Assembly: GCA_019925095.2 (NCBI GenBank)
Contig: CM034392.1
Location: 16,277,387 to 16,341,386, forward strand
DNA length: 64,000 nt
Reading direction: 5' to 3'
Source: Dendrolimus kikuchii
Lineage: Eukaryota; Arthropoda; Insecta; Lepidoptera; Lasiocampidae
Each line of letters opens with the position of its first letter. Position 1 is the stretch's first letter. The translations under genes and the position numbers were made by a program. The notes below the pieces were generated by a model, which had not been told where the DNA came from, searched no databases, and worked only from the letters and a program-made list of their open reading frames with translations. Below are positions 1 through 11,221 of the stretch, in pieces.

Positions 1-780
1 AACTGGGAATCGAATCATCGTCACTGAAATTAAATGCGGCCTCGTTATCTATTAAACAACCAAGACCAATTCATAAGAGCACAAATAAATACGTCTATTC
101 ATTCCTATAAAACTAAAACATGAAAGCATTGCATTCATTCAACCTATCAAGCTTTCACTGGTGAAAAACACTCATTCTATTTGCCTTTAATTTCCTAAAG
201 CGAACCAAGTTGATGATATAACACTTTATGCTTTTAGTTTATGATTACTTTTTACCGACACAAAGCTATGAATTTTGTACTTCATTATACAAATGTAAGA
301 GCTTTTAAGCATAAAAAGCCTTTATATCGGTTAAGCGTGTACTGAACCACGCACCGTGAAGTTTTGCAATTTGGCTACGAGAGCCTAATTAGCGTATAAC
401 CGAAGATTGTGTGTGTGATATGTCGATTGTCTTTGCTTACCACACTTTTTCAGGATTTCAATACCTACCAACTACTAATACCTGCGTAAAATATGTTTAA
501 ACAAGGTCTTTTTGTTATGAAATTATTTTTAAATTCTTCTATTCTCTTAATCTTTATGAACGTGAGATAATGTACAGAGCCTTGAATAAAAATAAATCAT
601 TAGAACGACATTACTTTTACATTCGTATGTTCAACTTCGCTCTACATATACTTTTGGTAAAAGAAATAATCATATAATCCTTTTACCCGATTTACATATG
701 CGAGCTAAGTCGCAAGAATACCAAGCAAAGCATTAAATAGCTAAGTGAATCAAAAAGTTCTTGGAATCAATATTAAAAAA
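1..780. other. AT-rich sequence, nothing recognised
   Basis: No long open frame, repeat terminus or RNA gene is recognisable here. The sequence is AT-rich and resembles intergenic or intronic insect DNA. Confidence 0.5.
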
Positions 781-1670
781 TTACACAAACATATTTTATT
801 TTTCTATATAATCTTCCCACAATGGAATGCTTTAGCGTTTCTAACTTCCTTATTCCTTGCGAAAAAATTGTTCTTGAGTCTTTTTAAAACTCGTCTACGG
901 CAGCCATAACCGCGTCTTTATGGTGAAATTTTGTTCCACGAAATTCCTTTTTTAATTTTGGGAATAGTGAAAATCATTTGGGGCTAAGTCCGGAGAATAT
1001 GGTGGGTACTCAAGGAATTTATTGTGTTGAGCGCAACTTCCGATATCGTAAAGAAACAACACTCCCAACGACAGTTTTCCACGACTTTTTTTTTTAATCG
1101 CTTCACGCACTTTCGGAATTTAATTTGTATAATATAGTCCAGTAACTGTCTGGCAACTCGAAATGTTTTAATGCATGGAGAGGATGGTCGTTTCCAAGAC
1201 ATGATTTATCTCTTATTTTCAGGATCAAAATGGTGGACCCACGTTTCATCTATGGTGACAAGGCGACGGAAAAAAATTTCCAAATTACGCTGGAACATTT
1301 CGAGATTACGTAGCACCTATCTTGCTGACATATACATATTTTTTTGAACCCCAGTGAGTCTATTAAAATGAATTGAACGCTATCAAAAGATATCTTTAGG
1401 ATCTTAGCTATATGTTTTAAAGTTTTCTTCTGTCTTCCAAAACCATATTTTCATTCCTTTTGACATTTTCTTCCGTAACGGAGGTTGTAGGCCGTCCAGA
1501 ACGCGAGTCATCTTTACAACTTCCTCTACCTCTTTTAAATTCAACCACCCAATACGCAACCGTAGAATAGGGTACAGCATCATCCCCTGAATGTCCGAAA
1601 AAAATTCTTTCATTGTCATTTTTTTCAAGCTGAGATATTTTATCAGTGCACGTAACTTACTTTTATCCAT
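781..1670 (-). pseudogene. Mariner (Tc1/mariner) transposase, decayed
   Basis: Read on the minus strand, this is a broken mariner transposase, a cut-and-paste DD34D enzyme acting in the nucleus. The start at 1670 opens MDKSKLRALIKYLSLKKMT, typical of the N-terminal helix-turn-helix part. The first catalytic block (TIDETWVHHFDPENK) lies near 1215-1265, and the C-terminal block PPYSPDLAPNDFH near 975-1010 carries the last aspartate. The frame closes near 781 after a recognisable GIRKL segment. About 890 nt remain where roughly 1035 are expected. Several stops and frame changes separate the blocks, for example after DPENKR and within the tail, so no active enzyme is made. I could not define terminal inverted repeats. 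The family is certain; the subfamily is not. Confidence 0.9.
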
Positions 1671-1764
1671 AATTTTGTGCTTTTAGCAACTCGTTGCACA
1701 AATCAATTTATTACGTGCGAACGAATTGACGAAAACAAGTGACAGTTGGTATAAATATTGTGTG

Positions 1765-2110
1765 CAGGGGTCCTCCAGCATCTGGGGAGCGGAGGATCAA
1801 ATCCCTGTTGACGAAGTGAGTTTGCCCCTCCCGGGGCATTCTCAAGCACTGATGTGCAGGATCAGCTTGGGCGTAACTACTTTCTAAGTCTCACGCTTTT
1901 CGTACCATAAGCGCGGGGCACGTGGGAGGAAGGGGGTTTTAGTGGAGTATTAGCCGATGGGTTACCTCTTTAATAGGGGTACCTTGCTGAGTTTCCACAC
2001 AAGCCGGTGATTGACTCTGTTATCTGCGCCATCTTCAGTGGATAATTCTCATTACTTTGGTTTAATCCCAGTAAAGGACCGGGTAGTGTACGAAATGTAT
2101 TTCCCCCTGC
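1765..2110. repeat. GC-richer block, possibly a LINE 3' UTR
   Basis: This stretch is clearly richer in G and C than its surroundings and has no open frame. It ends in short A-rich motifs (AAATAAAGAAATAAAA near 2115-2130), suggesting the untranslated 3' end of a non-LTR retrotransposon, perhaps R1-like. No second copy is in the window, so the assignment is inference. Confidence 0.3.
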
Positions 2111-2401
2111 CTCAAAAATAAAGAAATAAAATTGGGTGATTGACACTCTTTAATTTCAATATCGAACTTCTCCCAAAAAGGTTTTATATATATGCACTTC
2201 TAAGTACTTTCTCATTCACCCTCGTAGATTATTCATTTATAAAAAGGCATTAAGGGAACGTCAGAATAAACAACACAAAGGATCCAAAAAAAGGGAAGAA
2301 TTTAGTGAATTAATGGCGTGTGTAAGCCAGTAAAATGGATAGCGATCTTTTCTTTTCAAAGTGTTTTTAGATTTCATGAAATAGGTTTATACGCTTATCT
2401 T

Positions 2402-2714
2402 ATCCGTGCAGGAACGGTGAAAGAATACAATTTCCTGCGGGCGGGCTGTCGTAAGAGGCGACAAAACCACCCACAGCCAGGTGATAGGCCATTTGCCCGA
2501 CTGGACGGCCACCCTTGGTCTAAAGTATGTCACCATAATAACCTTGAGTTGTGTTCCAGCATTAGTGACCACGTGCCAGTCTCCCTTAAGAGAACAGCTG
2601 CGTATTTGTAGCACCTCTGTTGTTGCAAATGTCCATAGGCGATGGTAACCGCTTTCCATCAAGTGGGCCGTCTGCCTGTCTGCTGATCTTCTGCAATAAT
2701 AATTTAAAAAAAAA
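2402..2714 (+). repeat. SINE-like retroposon, copy 1
   Basis: About 310 bp starting ATCCGTGCAGGAACGG and ending CTGCAATAATAATTTAAAAAA. Inner landmarks are GTCGTAAGAGGCGACAAAA and GATGGTAACCGCTTTCCATC. The same sequence with the same ends recurs at five other places here. The shared 5' edge and A-rich 3' end suggest a complete short retroposon. I see no clear tRNA-type A and B boxes. The open frames across it on both strands are by-products of its composition. Confidence 0.8.
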
Positions 2715-2734
2715 TACGCGTACTAACTTTTAAA

Positions 2735-2850
2735 TTCAAAGCTTTTATTCAAACCGAGTTCCACTGGAGAACTTTTTTGCAAGTCACACATATAAGTCAA
2801 AACCAAGTTTACTTCCTATTCTATATACACCAACAGCCACCAGCAACTCT
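2735..2850 (-). repeat. LINE 3' tail fragment
   Basis: The motif TTTTATTCAAA..GAGTTCCACTGGAGAAC is the reverse of a tail seen near 25230-25290 and again at 33270-33440. It looks like a truncated 3' end of a widespread LINE. The family is not determined. Confidence 0.4.
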
Positions 2851-3011
2851 ATCTTGAGCTCTTTTTTATAGAATAACAAAAGTATGTTATACAATGATAT
2901 TTCGGAGAATCAGTGGAGTGGCACAACAAGAGAATTTGTTTTGCATACAAATACATATCTATAACTATAAGAAATAGAGTCATGTAACAAGAATATTAGG
3001 AATCATCCAGT

Positions 3012-3059
3012 GCATTTTTATAAACATGTTTTGTTCCCAAAACATGCTTATAAAAATGC
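3012..3059. repeat. 48-bp hairpin (inverted repeat)
   Basis: Two 22-nt arms (3012-3033 and 3038-3059) pair with one mismatch around the loop TTCC. Arm start: GCATTTTTATAA. It may be a MITE remnant or a simple palindrome; no function is implied. Confidence 0.7.
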
Positions 3060-3218
3060 TCCAATATATAAAATACTGGATGGAACACTATGGAGATGTT
3101 ATTAAAGGTCATGAAGCAGCAAACATAATAGGTACAAAGAATTTAATAAAAATTACATCAAATTACAAAGGAGTAATAGCTTCTAAATTCCAAATGAGCT
3201 AGATAGCGCCACAATAGG

Positions 3219-3388
3219 GCCGATTTTTCAATCACCAGATAATAGTTATTCATAAGAAAGGAATACAACTTGAGAAAATTAAAAATGACAGTTACATGAA
3301 CCAAACAGTTGAATTGTTACATTTTTGAATTTAGTCAGGTTATAATTAGTTTGGCTGATAACTTTTATCTGGTGATTGAAAAACCGGC
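3219..3388. mobile_element. MITE with GCCGATTTTTC ends, copy 1
   Basis: A 170-bp non-autonomous DNA element. Its 23-bp terminal inverted repeats (3219-3241 and 3366-3388) match at 22 positions and begin GCCGATTTTTCAATCACC. A second copy at 61568-61740 shares both ends and the interior. No transposase is present; the superfamily is unknown because no clear target duplication is visible. Confidence 0.8.
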
Positions 3389-3806
3389 TCTAAAAAAGAC
3401 GAAAACTGAAATAAATCTTATTTACACTTTAGTTTTGTGACCGATTTGGTTCTCAAGTGTGTTTTAAGTAATAAATAGTTAAAAAATGACAGAAGTGTGC
3501 GCCAGTCTAGTCGTTTAGGATTTAGGAGGTATTTTACTAGACGACTGTCATTTCGAGTATTCTTCTTCCTTGCTGCAAACTTAACAGCGAACACCGTTAG
3601 ATTCATAGAGTGTTCTTGGGGTAGTACCAAATAATAATGTTTTTAATGCAACTTAATATCTACACAAGTTTATATAAGGTACTACGGTTAGAATGTTGCA
3701 TAGTAAGAGGAGTATAACATTCAATTTATGTTCCCTGTGTAATACAATATTTAATTAAGCGGGGACGATACATATTACATATACATATACAATTACACAT
3801 CTTATG
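3389..3806. other. No gene seen
   Basis: AT-rich sequence with only chance short frames. Confidence 0.4.
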
Positions 3807-3807
3807 A

Positions 3808-3975
3808 GAGTCGTGGTAGCTTAGTGGCTGAAACATCCACGTCTTATTCCAATAATATGGGTACAAATCTTCATCGGAATCTGGATATTGTTACAATCGT
3901 GAAATACACATCAACGTTACCGATGTTTTACAGCACTATAACTTATATACGTTCTCTTAGAAGCTCTGCATGATG
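3808..3975 (+). repeat. tRNA-derived SINE remnant
   Basis: The head GTCGTGGTAGCTTAGTGGCTG (3810-3830) resembles a tRNA A box region, and GGGTACAAATCTTC (3859-3872) is a decayed B box. A better preserved relative is at 32205-32487. This is a retroposed pseudo-tRNA, not a tRNA gene. Confidence 0.5.
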
Positions 3976-6026
3976 CCTGGTTATTTATTATATTTACAGT
4001 TTAGATTTGAATAAATTATAAATTCTAAAGAATATATTTTTCAATTAAAAGTTAAGGCAAAAATGCAGCGACGATAAGCGACTATCTGTTTATAGTTATT
4101 AAAAGGGAGCGCTTTTCAGTAGTAAGACACCAGCGAAGCAATATTAGTCCTTTGTCTGCACGAAGGCTCCATCTGTTACAAAGTGCACTAACCCTTTTTA
4201 TTAAGTGGAAAATGTACACTATAATTTTTCTTTTTCATGAGAGTAGACAAGCCTATTCACATTGTGGAAATAATCACATTTTATCCTCAGTTGTTTTTTG
4301 CAACAAGAGTAGTGTTACATCTGTAAGCATCATCGAGATTTCGAAAAATAAATGAATAAATGCCACATATATCGAACAAGAGAAAAAATAAATCAATCTA
4401 TTCAATCATTTGATAGTCACACATTTAGATATATTACTAAGATGATGTAAAGATTAGGCCCGAGCAGGCCCGATGACCTCCAACCTCCCCTATAGCCACC
4501 CCATGCCTGGCAGTTATTAAATTACTATTCTAAAATACTTTATATCGTCTCAAATATACACAGTAAAAACACACAACAACAATTCCATAAAATAAATATT
4601 AAAAGATAACATAAATTTATCACAGTTTACTGAAGAGCGTAACGCTTGGCAGTTGGTAGAACAACTGCGTCTGCTTCGCCTCACGTACCACTTAAATACT
4701 ATAAAATACTTAAGAGTATTTGTTAAATTATATGTTTGAAGCCTAAAATGTCCAGTAACTTGTAAATACTTGTTACAAATACCATCAAAACATATTTTAG
4801 TAAATATAACAATATCGTTTGTGGCCAATAGCCAGTATGAAATACCTGCCAGATATCGGTATCACCATTCTAAATTATCTCTACATTAATTTGAAAAAAA
4901 CCAGAAAAAGCCATTCTTTACACTTCTTAAAATTCGCTAACAAATCTTTATTATTCCGCCTTATTTAAATCGTTATTGTTTTATAATACCTAACATAATC
5001 TATTAAATTATGACATTATACTTATATGAGTAATTATTACAACTAAAGTTTCAGGATTCTCCTACAAACATATACTAGCTGCCATATATTTTAGGATACC
5101 AACATACCCTAGTGTCTGCTGGCCTGGAAGGAATTTTATAATCACATATATTTAGGGTTCCATTGCTATATTGCTAAAACAGAACCCTCATAAATTCCTC
5201 TTGTCCGTATCTGTATCTCTGTTCATATGTCCTTCCGTCCGTTCATCTGCCATTTTTAAACATCACAGTCATATTTTTCACTTGACTATGGATGAAATTT
5301 AAAGTATTTTGTATAATAATATGCCTTTTTAAGATAAATCTTTTGACAAAAATTGGTTTGACCAGAATCCGAAGACTAGTTTATGTGACATAGGAAATTT
5401 TCGATTAAGTTCTTTTTAGGGTTACGTGTTGAAATTCCAAAAACAGTAAATATGCGTCAAATATGCAGAATTCTTACCATCCACTATGTTAATCCTGACA
5501 CGCACATGGCCGATTTTTTTTGATCGCATGTCCATCGTAAAATTGTAGGAAAATCTCGGCTCAAAGTTCATTGGAGTGCAAGACAAATCTTTTGATAACG
5601 GTAGCGTATAGGAAACTAGCGTTTAAGGGAAGGAAGTATGAACACCGGTGGCGAGCGGTACCGTGGGAGAAACATAGGGACATTATATCAAATATTTCTT
5701 TCCAACAATGCCTTTAACAAAACTACGTAAGTATAACAAAAGCACGCCGAAATTTGTATCTGCAAATAGGAATAAATTTCCTAGAAATAGTGTAAGTTAC
5801 ATTTCATATTATAATTAGAATGCTTTTCGAATAAGTTTCCCAATATCAAAATATTGGCAGCGGTAAGTATAAGGTAAAATTTATTTTCCTTAAAAAGTAA
5901 GTTCATACATGTACATAAAAGTTCATGACGGCGAAGGCATAAAACTTCCATGGAAACTTCGAATGTTTATAATTACATTGTAATTTTTGGTTAATTATGT
6001 ATGTACTTCTTGAGTATAATTTGTTA
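3976..6026. other. Intergenic, one weak repeat
   Basis: No gene is supported. Around 5150-5250 the motif GGGTTCCATTGC..AGAACCCTCATAAATTCC, followed by repeated TCCGTCCGTTC words, resembles a common dispersed insect repeat but has no partner here. The rest is AT-rich sequence. Confidence 0.35.
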
Positions 6027-6340
6027 CTTTTTTTTTATTGCAGGAGTTCAGCAGACAGGCAGACGGCCCACTTGATGGAAAGCGGTTACCATCGCCTATG
6101 GACATTTGCGACACCAAAGGTGCTACAAATGCGCTGCTGCTCTCTTAAGGGAGACTGGAACCTGGTCATTAATGCCGGAACACAACTCAAGGTTATTATG
6201 GCGACATACTCTAGACCAGGGGTGGTAGCCATCCAGTCGGGCAAATGCCCTACCACCTGGCTGTGGGTTGTTTTGTCGCCTCTTACGACAGGCCACCAGG
6301 CCGCAGGAAATTGTATTCTTTCTCCGTTCCAGCACGGATA
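6027..6340 (-). repeat. SINE-like retroposon, copy 2
   Basis: Minus-strand copy of the ~310 bp family. The poly-A tail reads as T-runs at 6027-6037, followed by ATTGCAGGAGTTCAGCAG. The 5' edge reads CAGCACGGAT at 6331-6340. It is full length and abuts the left arm of the foldback element that follows. Confidence 0.8.
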
Positions 6341-6972
6341 AAAAGGACGCATAAATCTTTATAAAGATACTTGTACTATATTGGATAGAAACTTTAAGCT
6401 GAACAGTAAGGAGGAGTACCTTAACCATTGCAGCTACACGAAAATAGTCTTAGAAACATATCTATAATTTTTCGTGACATTTTCGTTCACAGATTTTCAA
6501 AAAAATGTAGTGAATAAGAAAATGGCCATTATACACAAAAAACTTATTTGATGTCAATCGATCCTGTTTCTAACACTGATCAAAAACTTCTATGGAGTGC
6601 AACCATCGTTGGAGTGGAGTCTAAAAGAATCATAAATCGCAAAAATCTTTTCCCATACATCTTTTAGAAGTTCAATGTATTTTTTTATTCATCAAATCTC
6701 ATTGTTGAATAGATGACATTGAAAAAAAATCAAATTTCCAACTCGTTATTATTTTATTTCCAAATAAAAAGCAATCTTGATAGTATGTTGTGTCAGAAAA
6801 GCTCCGTGTGATTTCTTTTTCAGTTTTATTTTTTTATTAATCCAAAAAAGATTTGATAAACAAGAAAGGCAAGTTGCGATTTCTTAAAAGAGGTATAGGA
6901 AAAGATTTTTGCGTTGTAGTACTCCAGCGAAGGTTGGTTTGATAGAAGTCTTTGATCAGTATCAGAAACAGA

Positions 6973-6986
6973 ATTGATACACATCA
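6973..6986. repeat. 14-bp target duplication, left
   Basis: ATTGATACACATCA occurs here and again at 9203-9216, exactly flanking the Penelope-like element. This marks its insertion site. Confidence 0.8.
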
Positions 6987-7377
6987 TAATATTTTCTTAA
7001 GTTTTCGCGACTTGTATACATAATAAAACTACGTTTTAACGGTTTTAAGCGCGGTAATTTTATTTGATTTTGGTTTTTCCGACGTTTCGGCCCCTTTTCA
7101 GTGGCCGTGATCACGGAAGACAAAGATGTCAAGTGTCAACGGGTCTTGTTAAAGTTTTATTTAGCCTACCGCCAACTTGTTAATTTTAATTATTTAATTT
7201 TAATTTTGTTTATGGTTATTATTTACTCTATGGGAGCCTAATCTAATTTACTACCGCTTCGCAACATGTTATGGCTTGAAGAGAAGAAGCGGCGCAAGAA
7301 ACTCTTCAGCAAACATACCTAGCTCTAATAATTTTATATAATATTAAAATGGGTGGAAAGAAAAATAAAAGTAATTA

Positions 7378-8636
7378 TCAGTCAAGTTGGTTTGTGTTCC
7401 GTTGTACGCAGAAAGAGCTCACAGTGTCTTGAGGTCTGGCAGCTGGTTTTTGCTGGGTTTGGGTCTTAATAGTTTTGATAATTGGATCCCAAACAGGTGG
7501 TACTTGCCAACCATCTTCTCTATTGAAATTTGGGTGTTTTTTGATTTCAATAGCCTCACGCATCATTCTAGGTATGAAACGATTCTCTTTCGCGATGATT
7601 TGTGGGTTATCGAATCTGATGTAGTGGTTGGGTTTATCCAGCGTGTGTTCACTGATCGCAGACTTCGTAGACCTTGTGTGTTTCATGTCAGCAATGTGTT
7701 CTTTTACTCGTGTTTTTATGCTCCTCTTTGTTTGCCCAATGTATGACAATCCACACTCACAATCAAGCTTGTAAACCCCTGCATCCTGGAGTGGGATATT
7801 GCATTTCACAGGTCTCAGAAATTGGGTAATCTTTTTCTGCGGCTTGAAATATGTTTTGATTGAAGCTCGCCTGAGGATGTGACCAATTCTGTCTGTGACC
7901 CCCTTGATGTAGGGTAGGGTAGCAGGGCACCGCTCAACTGAAGGTGGTTTGGGGCCTTTGTGACGTTGGTGTGGAGTCTTCAGCTGATTGCGTTGTAGAA
8001 CTCGCTTGACATGCTGAAGCTCTCCAGCTATATGGTTCTCGTCACAGATTTTCTGTGCTCTCTGAAACAAAGATTTGCCCACGGTAGCTAACTGACTAGG
8101 ATGGTGGTGAGACGAACCATTAAGGTATTTATCTGTATGGGTAGGTTTCCTATACACCGTATGACCAAGAGTATTGTCAGGGTTCCTTAGGATGAGCACA
8201 TCCAGAAAAGCTAATTTATTATTTGCCTCTAGTTCCATAGTAAATTTAATATTACTGCTAATGGAATTGAGATGATCTAGAAATGCAGAGACTTTATCGT
8301 TTGGGAGGACGGCAAAAGTATCGTCTACGTACCTTTTATACATCTTCGGCTTAGCCGGAGCGGTATCCAGTGCCTTCTGCTCGAAGTCTTCCATTATAAT
8401 GTCAGCCACGACAGGAGACACCGGTGAGCCCATGGCTATACCGTTGATTTAGTCGTAGAAGCCGTAGCCCACACGAAATAGCCTGATGTGAGGCAATGTT
8501 TTAGTAGATCTGCATATTCCTCAGGCATGTTATTATCTATTAGCTTCCTTTTGACAATCTCAATGCAGTCTTCCACTGGTAAACTGGTAAATAAGGACTG
8601 GACATCAAAACTGACTAGTACTTCATCCTCAGCCAC
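7378..8636 (-). pseudogene. Penelope-like reverse transcriptase / GIY-YIG endonuclease, 5'-truncated
   Basis: The polyprotein copies RNA into DNA and nicks the target. Reading from 8636 downward, the first RT aspartate block is SFDVQSLFTSLPVED, followed by GIAMGSPVSPVVADI, the catalytic YVDDTF and FLDV. The GIY-YIG domain lies further on: GVYKLDCECGLSYIGQTKRS. The C-terminal 351 residues (8433-7378) are uninterrupted and contain YVDD and the nuclease. Upstream there is a small indel near 8460-8480 and an in-frame stop at 8449-8451, and everything before the first RT aspartate is missing. It cannot make a full enzyme. The domain pair is diagnostic for Penelope-like elements, so the family call is firm. 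Confidence 0.9.
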
Positions 8637-8860
8637 AAATCATCGCGAAAGAGAATCGTTTCATACCTAGAATGATGCGTGAGGCTATTGAAAACAAAAA
8701 ACACCCAAATTTCAATAGAGAAGATGGTTGGCAAGTACCACCTGTTTGGGATCCAATTATCAAAACTATTAAGACCCAAACCCAGCAAAAACCAGCTGCC
8801 AGACCTCAAGACACTGTGAGCTCTTTCTGCGTACAACGGAACACAAACCAACTTGACTGA
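8637..8860 (+). pseudogene. Inverted duplicate of the Penelope-like ORF 3' end
   Basis: The plus strand encodes the last ~74 residues of the same protein as at 7378-7606, opening with IIAKENRFIPRMMREAIE and closing QRNTNQLD. It has no RT or nuclease core and is part of the element's inverted terminal copy. The two copies differ at only a few positions, so they arose together or recently. Confidence 0.85.
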
Positions 8861-9202
8861 TAATTACTTTTATTTTTCTTTCCACCCATTTTAATATTAT
8901 ATAAAATTATTAGAGCTAGGTATGTTTGCTGAAGAGTTTCTTGCGCCGCTTCTTCTCTTCAAGCCATAACATGTTGCGAAGCGGTAGTAAATTAGATTAG
9001 GCTCCCGTAGAGTAAATAATAACCATAAACAAAATTAAAATTAACAAGTTGGCGGTAGGCTAAATAAAACTTTAACAATACTCGTTGACACTTGACATCT
9101 TTGTCTTCCGTGATCACGGCCACTGAAAAGGGGCCGAAACGTCGGAAAAACCAAAATCAAATAAAATTACCGCGCTTAAAACCGTTAAAACGTAGTTTTA
9201 TT

Positions 9203-9216
9203 ATTGATACACATCA
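9203..9216. repeat. 14-bp target duplication, right
   Basis: Exact partner of 6973-6986. Confidence 0.8.
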
Positions 9217-9505
9217 ATTTTTTTTGTATAATTTCATACAAAATGAAATGTACTGCAAAAGTTTTTTGCAATCTCCGACTTGTTTAGTACTCCAACTTAG
9301 GTTTGTCCTAGAGAAGTTTTTAATCGTTATCAGAAACAGGATCAATCGCCATATTTTTTTGTGTAAAATGGCCATTTTCTTGCAACTGTACATTTTTGAA
9401 AATCGGTGGATGGGGATCAAAATTTCACGAAAAATTATGGATTTTCGTGTAGCTGCAACAGTTAAGGTACTTCCCCATACTGTCCCGCTGAAAATTTCCA
9501 CACTG

Positions 9506-10330
9506 TATAACTATAAAAAGTAGTATATGTGTTCCTATAAAGTGGGTATATTTTACAACACAATAAATGCAAAATGTCATATCAAAGTCTACTGACGTTT
9601 GTTTTGTTAAGGTTTCTTATCTATTTTGTTAAAAACAGAACACATATCGTTGGCGTCAGTGCAGAGCCTTTTAAAATGTAGTTACGAGGTCTTGCACCGG
9701 CGCCGACGATATCGTATCTAATACTTGATAATAGTTTGACGAAAAAAAATATTTCACCAAAAATGTAGTTACAAGGTCATGCACTGTCATAATCATTATG
9801 CTCGGACACTACTACTATCTTCTACTATACACTATAATTAAAGCAGCATATCGATTATACAATATCCCTACTAAATTTCATTCGTATAGTGCAATATTCA
9901 TAAAGTAAGCATAAATTAATTTTGATTGAGTTTCAATATTAAGTTCTTAAATGGTTTCAGACGTCCTTTACTATGTATGATTCTACGGATTAGTTAGATG
10001 CTTCGATTATGTGTTTATGGTTGGTAAGTATTAACATGGTATATATGTGTTTTATTTGTATTTAACCAAAAAATCCTGCCTTTATGCATCAACCTACGCT
10101 CAAAGCATTAAACACGATAATTTTATTTCATCGGATTACACCTGTCGTCGGCTAAAAGCTTTTAAGTTTATTTAAAGGAACCTGACAGAAAGCATTACTA
10201 GCGGTACTGTTATCGATTTTATTGAACTGTTTATTCTCAGAAAATATTTTAAGAACATCCATACTAATATACAAACGCGAAAGCAACTTTGTCGAATTAT
10301 TATCTCCTTATGACTAAACAGCTGAACCCA
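9506..10330. other. No gene seen
   Basis: AT-rich. Two near-repeated phrases, AAAATGTAGTTACGAGGTC (9675) and AAAATGTAGTTACAAGGTC (9760), suggest a short decayed tandem duplication of about 85 bp. Confidence 0.4.
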
Positions 10331-10374
10331 TGTTAATGAATTTTTGTTTTCTTATTCTCTTCCGCCGGACAGGT

Positions 10375-10530
10375 TATCCGGCCTCATTTTTCTTTATTAT
10401 ATTTCATTTTTATATATTTTATTCTTGTGGTTTCTCTTTTCTTTATATTCTTTTCTTTTGTCTTATTTTTCATTTTATCTTTTTTGTTTCTTTCTTTTTT
10501 ATTCTTTGTTACAAACTACAATTTCTTTCT
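10375..10530. repeat. Pyrimidine-rich low-complexity tract
   Basis: Runs of T and C on the plus strand create three overlapping open frames rich in Phe, Ser and Leu. The composition is simple-sequence, so these frames are not taken as genes. Confidence 0.7.
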
Positions 10531-10596
10531 TATGAACCTAGTTTTTGCTTATTATGTCTATTGCTACATTTTGTTTCTCTTTTTATGCCTGTTTTT

Positions 10597-11059
10597 AACC
10601 GACTTCAAAAAAAGGAGCAGGTTCTCAATTCGTCGGGATCTTTTTTTTATGTATGTTCACCGATTACTCCGAGATTTATGATCCGATTTACGTGATTCTT
10701 TTTTTATTCGACGCGGAATAGCTTCCATTTGGTTCCCTAAAAATTTAACATAGTTTGGCCCAGTAGTTTTCATTTTACGAACATTTTTTTTGTTCCCGTT
10801 TCTTGGGATCTATATTTTTTAAGGAGCGCGACACCTTTCGTAGGTCTACCCATACATAGCTAGACACTAAAAAGTAACAAATATATATTATCTAAAACAT
10901 CTTAAAGTCGGTGCTTAGTAATTTTCAAAAAAATATAGTAATTTTTATGTTTTACTTTGCTCCGACTTCAAGATGTTTTAGATAATATATATTAATAATA
11001 ATAGCTTTAGAAATATGTTATTTTATACTTTTTAGTTTTTTAGTTTTTGAAGTCGGTTT
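10597..11059. mobile_element. MITE with AACCGACTTCAAAAA ends
   Basis: Terminal inverted repeats of about 15 bp (10597-10611 and 11045-11059) bracket 463 bp. Inside, 32-bp arms at 10880-10911 and 10962-10993 pair with one mismatch. The terminus is familiar from lepidopteran genomes. A related minus-oriented end (TTTTTTGAAGTCG) is at 37932-37944. No coding capacity is seen. Confidence 0.65.
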
Positions 11060-11221
11060 TTTTAAACGAAGTTTTTTTATCTTACTCAACTAATGCTTTT
11101 TATTCTATATTTTACATTTCCCCTATATTTACTTAAATATATGCTTAAATATAAACTTTTGCATCTAATTTGTTTTATTGCGTAAGTTTACTTTTTTAAC
11201 AACATCCATGCAAAAGTTTCT

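Larger units (their letters stand above)
6987..9202 (-). mobile_element. Penelope-like retroelement with inverted 5' partial copy
   Basis: A 2.2-kb Penelope-like element oriented on the minus strand. The main body is 6987-8636: a 5'-truncated RT/GIY-YIG frame followed by a ~390 nt 3' region. Upstream, 8637-9202 is an inverted copy of 7021-7606, including the last ~74 codons of the frame and the 3' region. The outer ends therefore face each other (AATAAAACTACGTTTTAACGG at 7022 and its complement near 9182-9202). Known Penelope-like elements often carry such partial inverted or tandem terminal copies ('pseudo-LTRs'). The true 3' end has an extra ~34 nt (6987-7020) that the inverted copy lacks. 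Confidence 0.85.
6375..9505. mobile_element. Long foldback DNA element, split by a Penelope-like insertion
   Basis: The left arm (about 6375-6620) and right arm (about 9290-9505) are inverted copies of each other. Both contain GCAGCTACACGAAAAT next to GTACCTTAAC, then ATGGCCATT, then a GATCCTGTTTCT block, in mirrored order. With the Penelope-like element at 6987-9202 removed, a foldback of roughly 0.9 kb remains. No transposase is visible. Boundaries are approximate. A related degenerate copy lies at 28890-29345. Confidence 0.65.

Noticed and set aside
7387..7746. 119-codon plus-strand frame opposite the Penelope-like ORF
   Set aside because: It is antisense to the RT/GIY-YIG frame, which has clear motifs. 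The similar minus frame at 8615-8851 is the same shadow in the inverted copy.
10330..10695. Overlapping Phe/Leu-rich frames resembling a membrane protein
   Set aside because: They arise from a T/C-rich low-complexity tract, with three frames open at once and no homologous motif.
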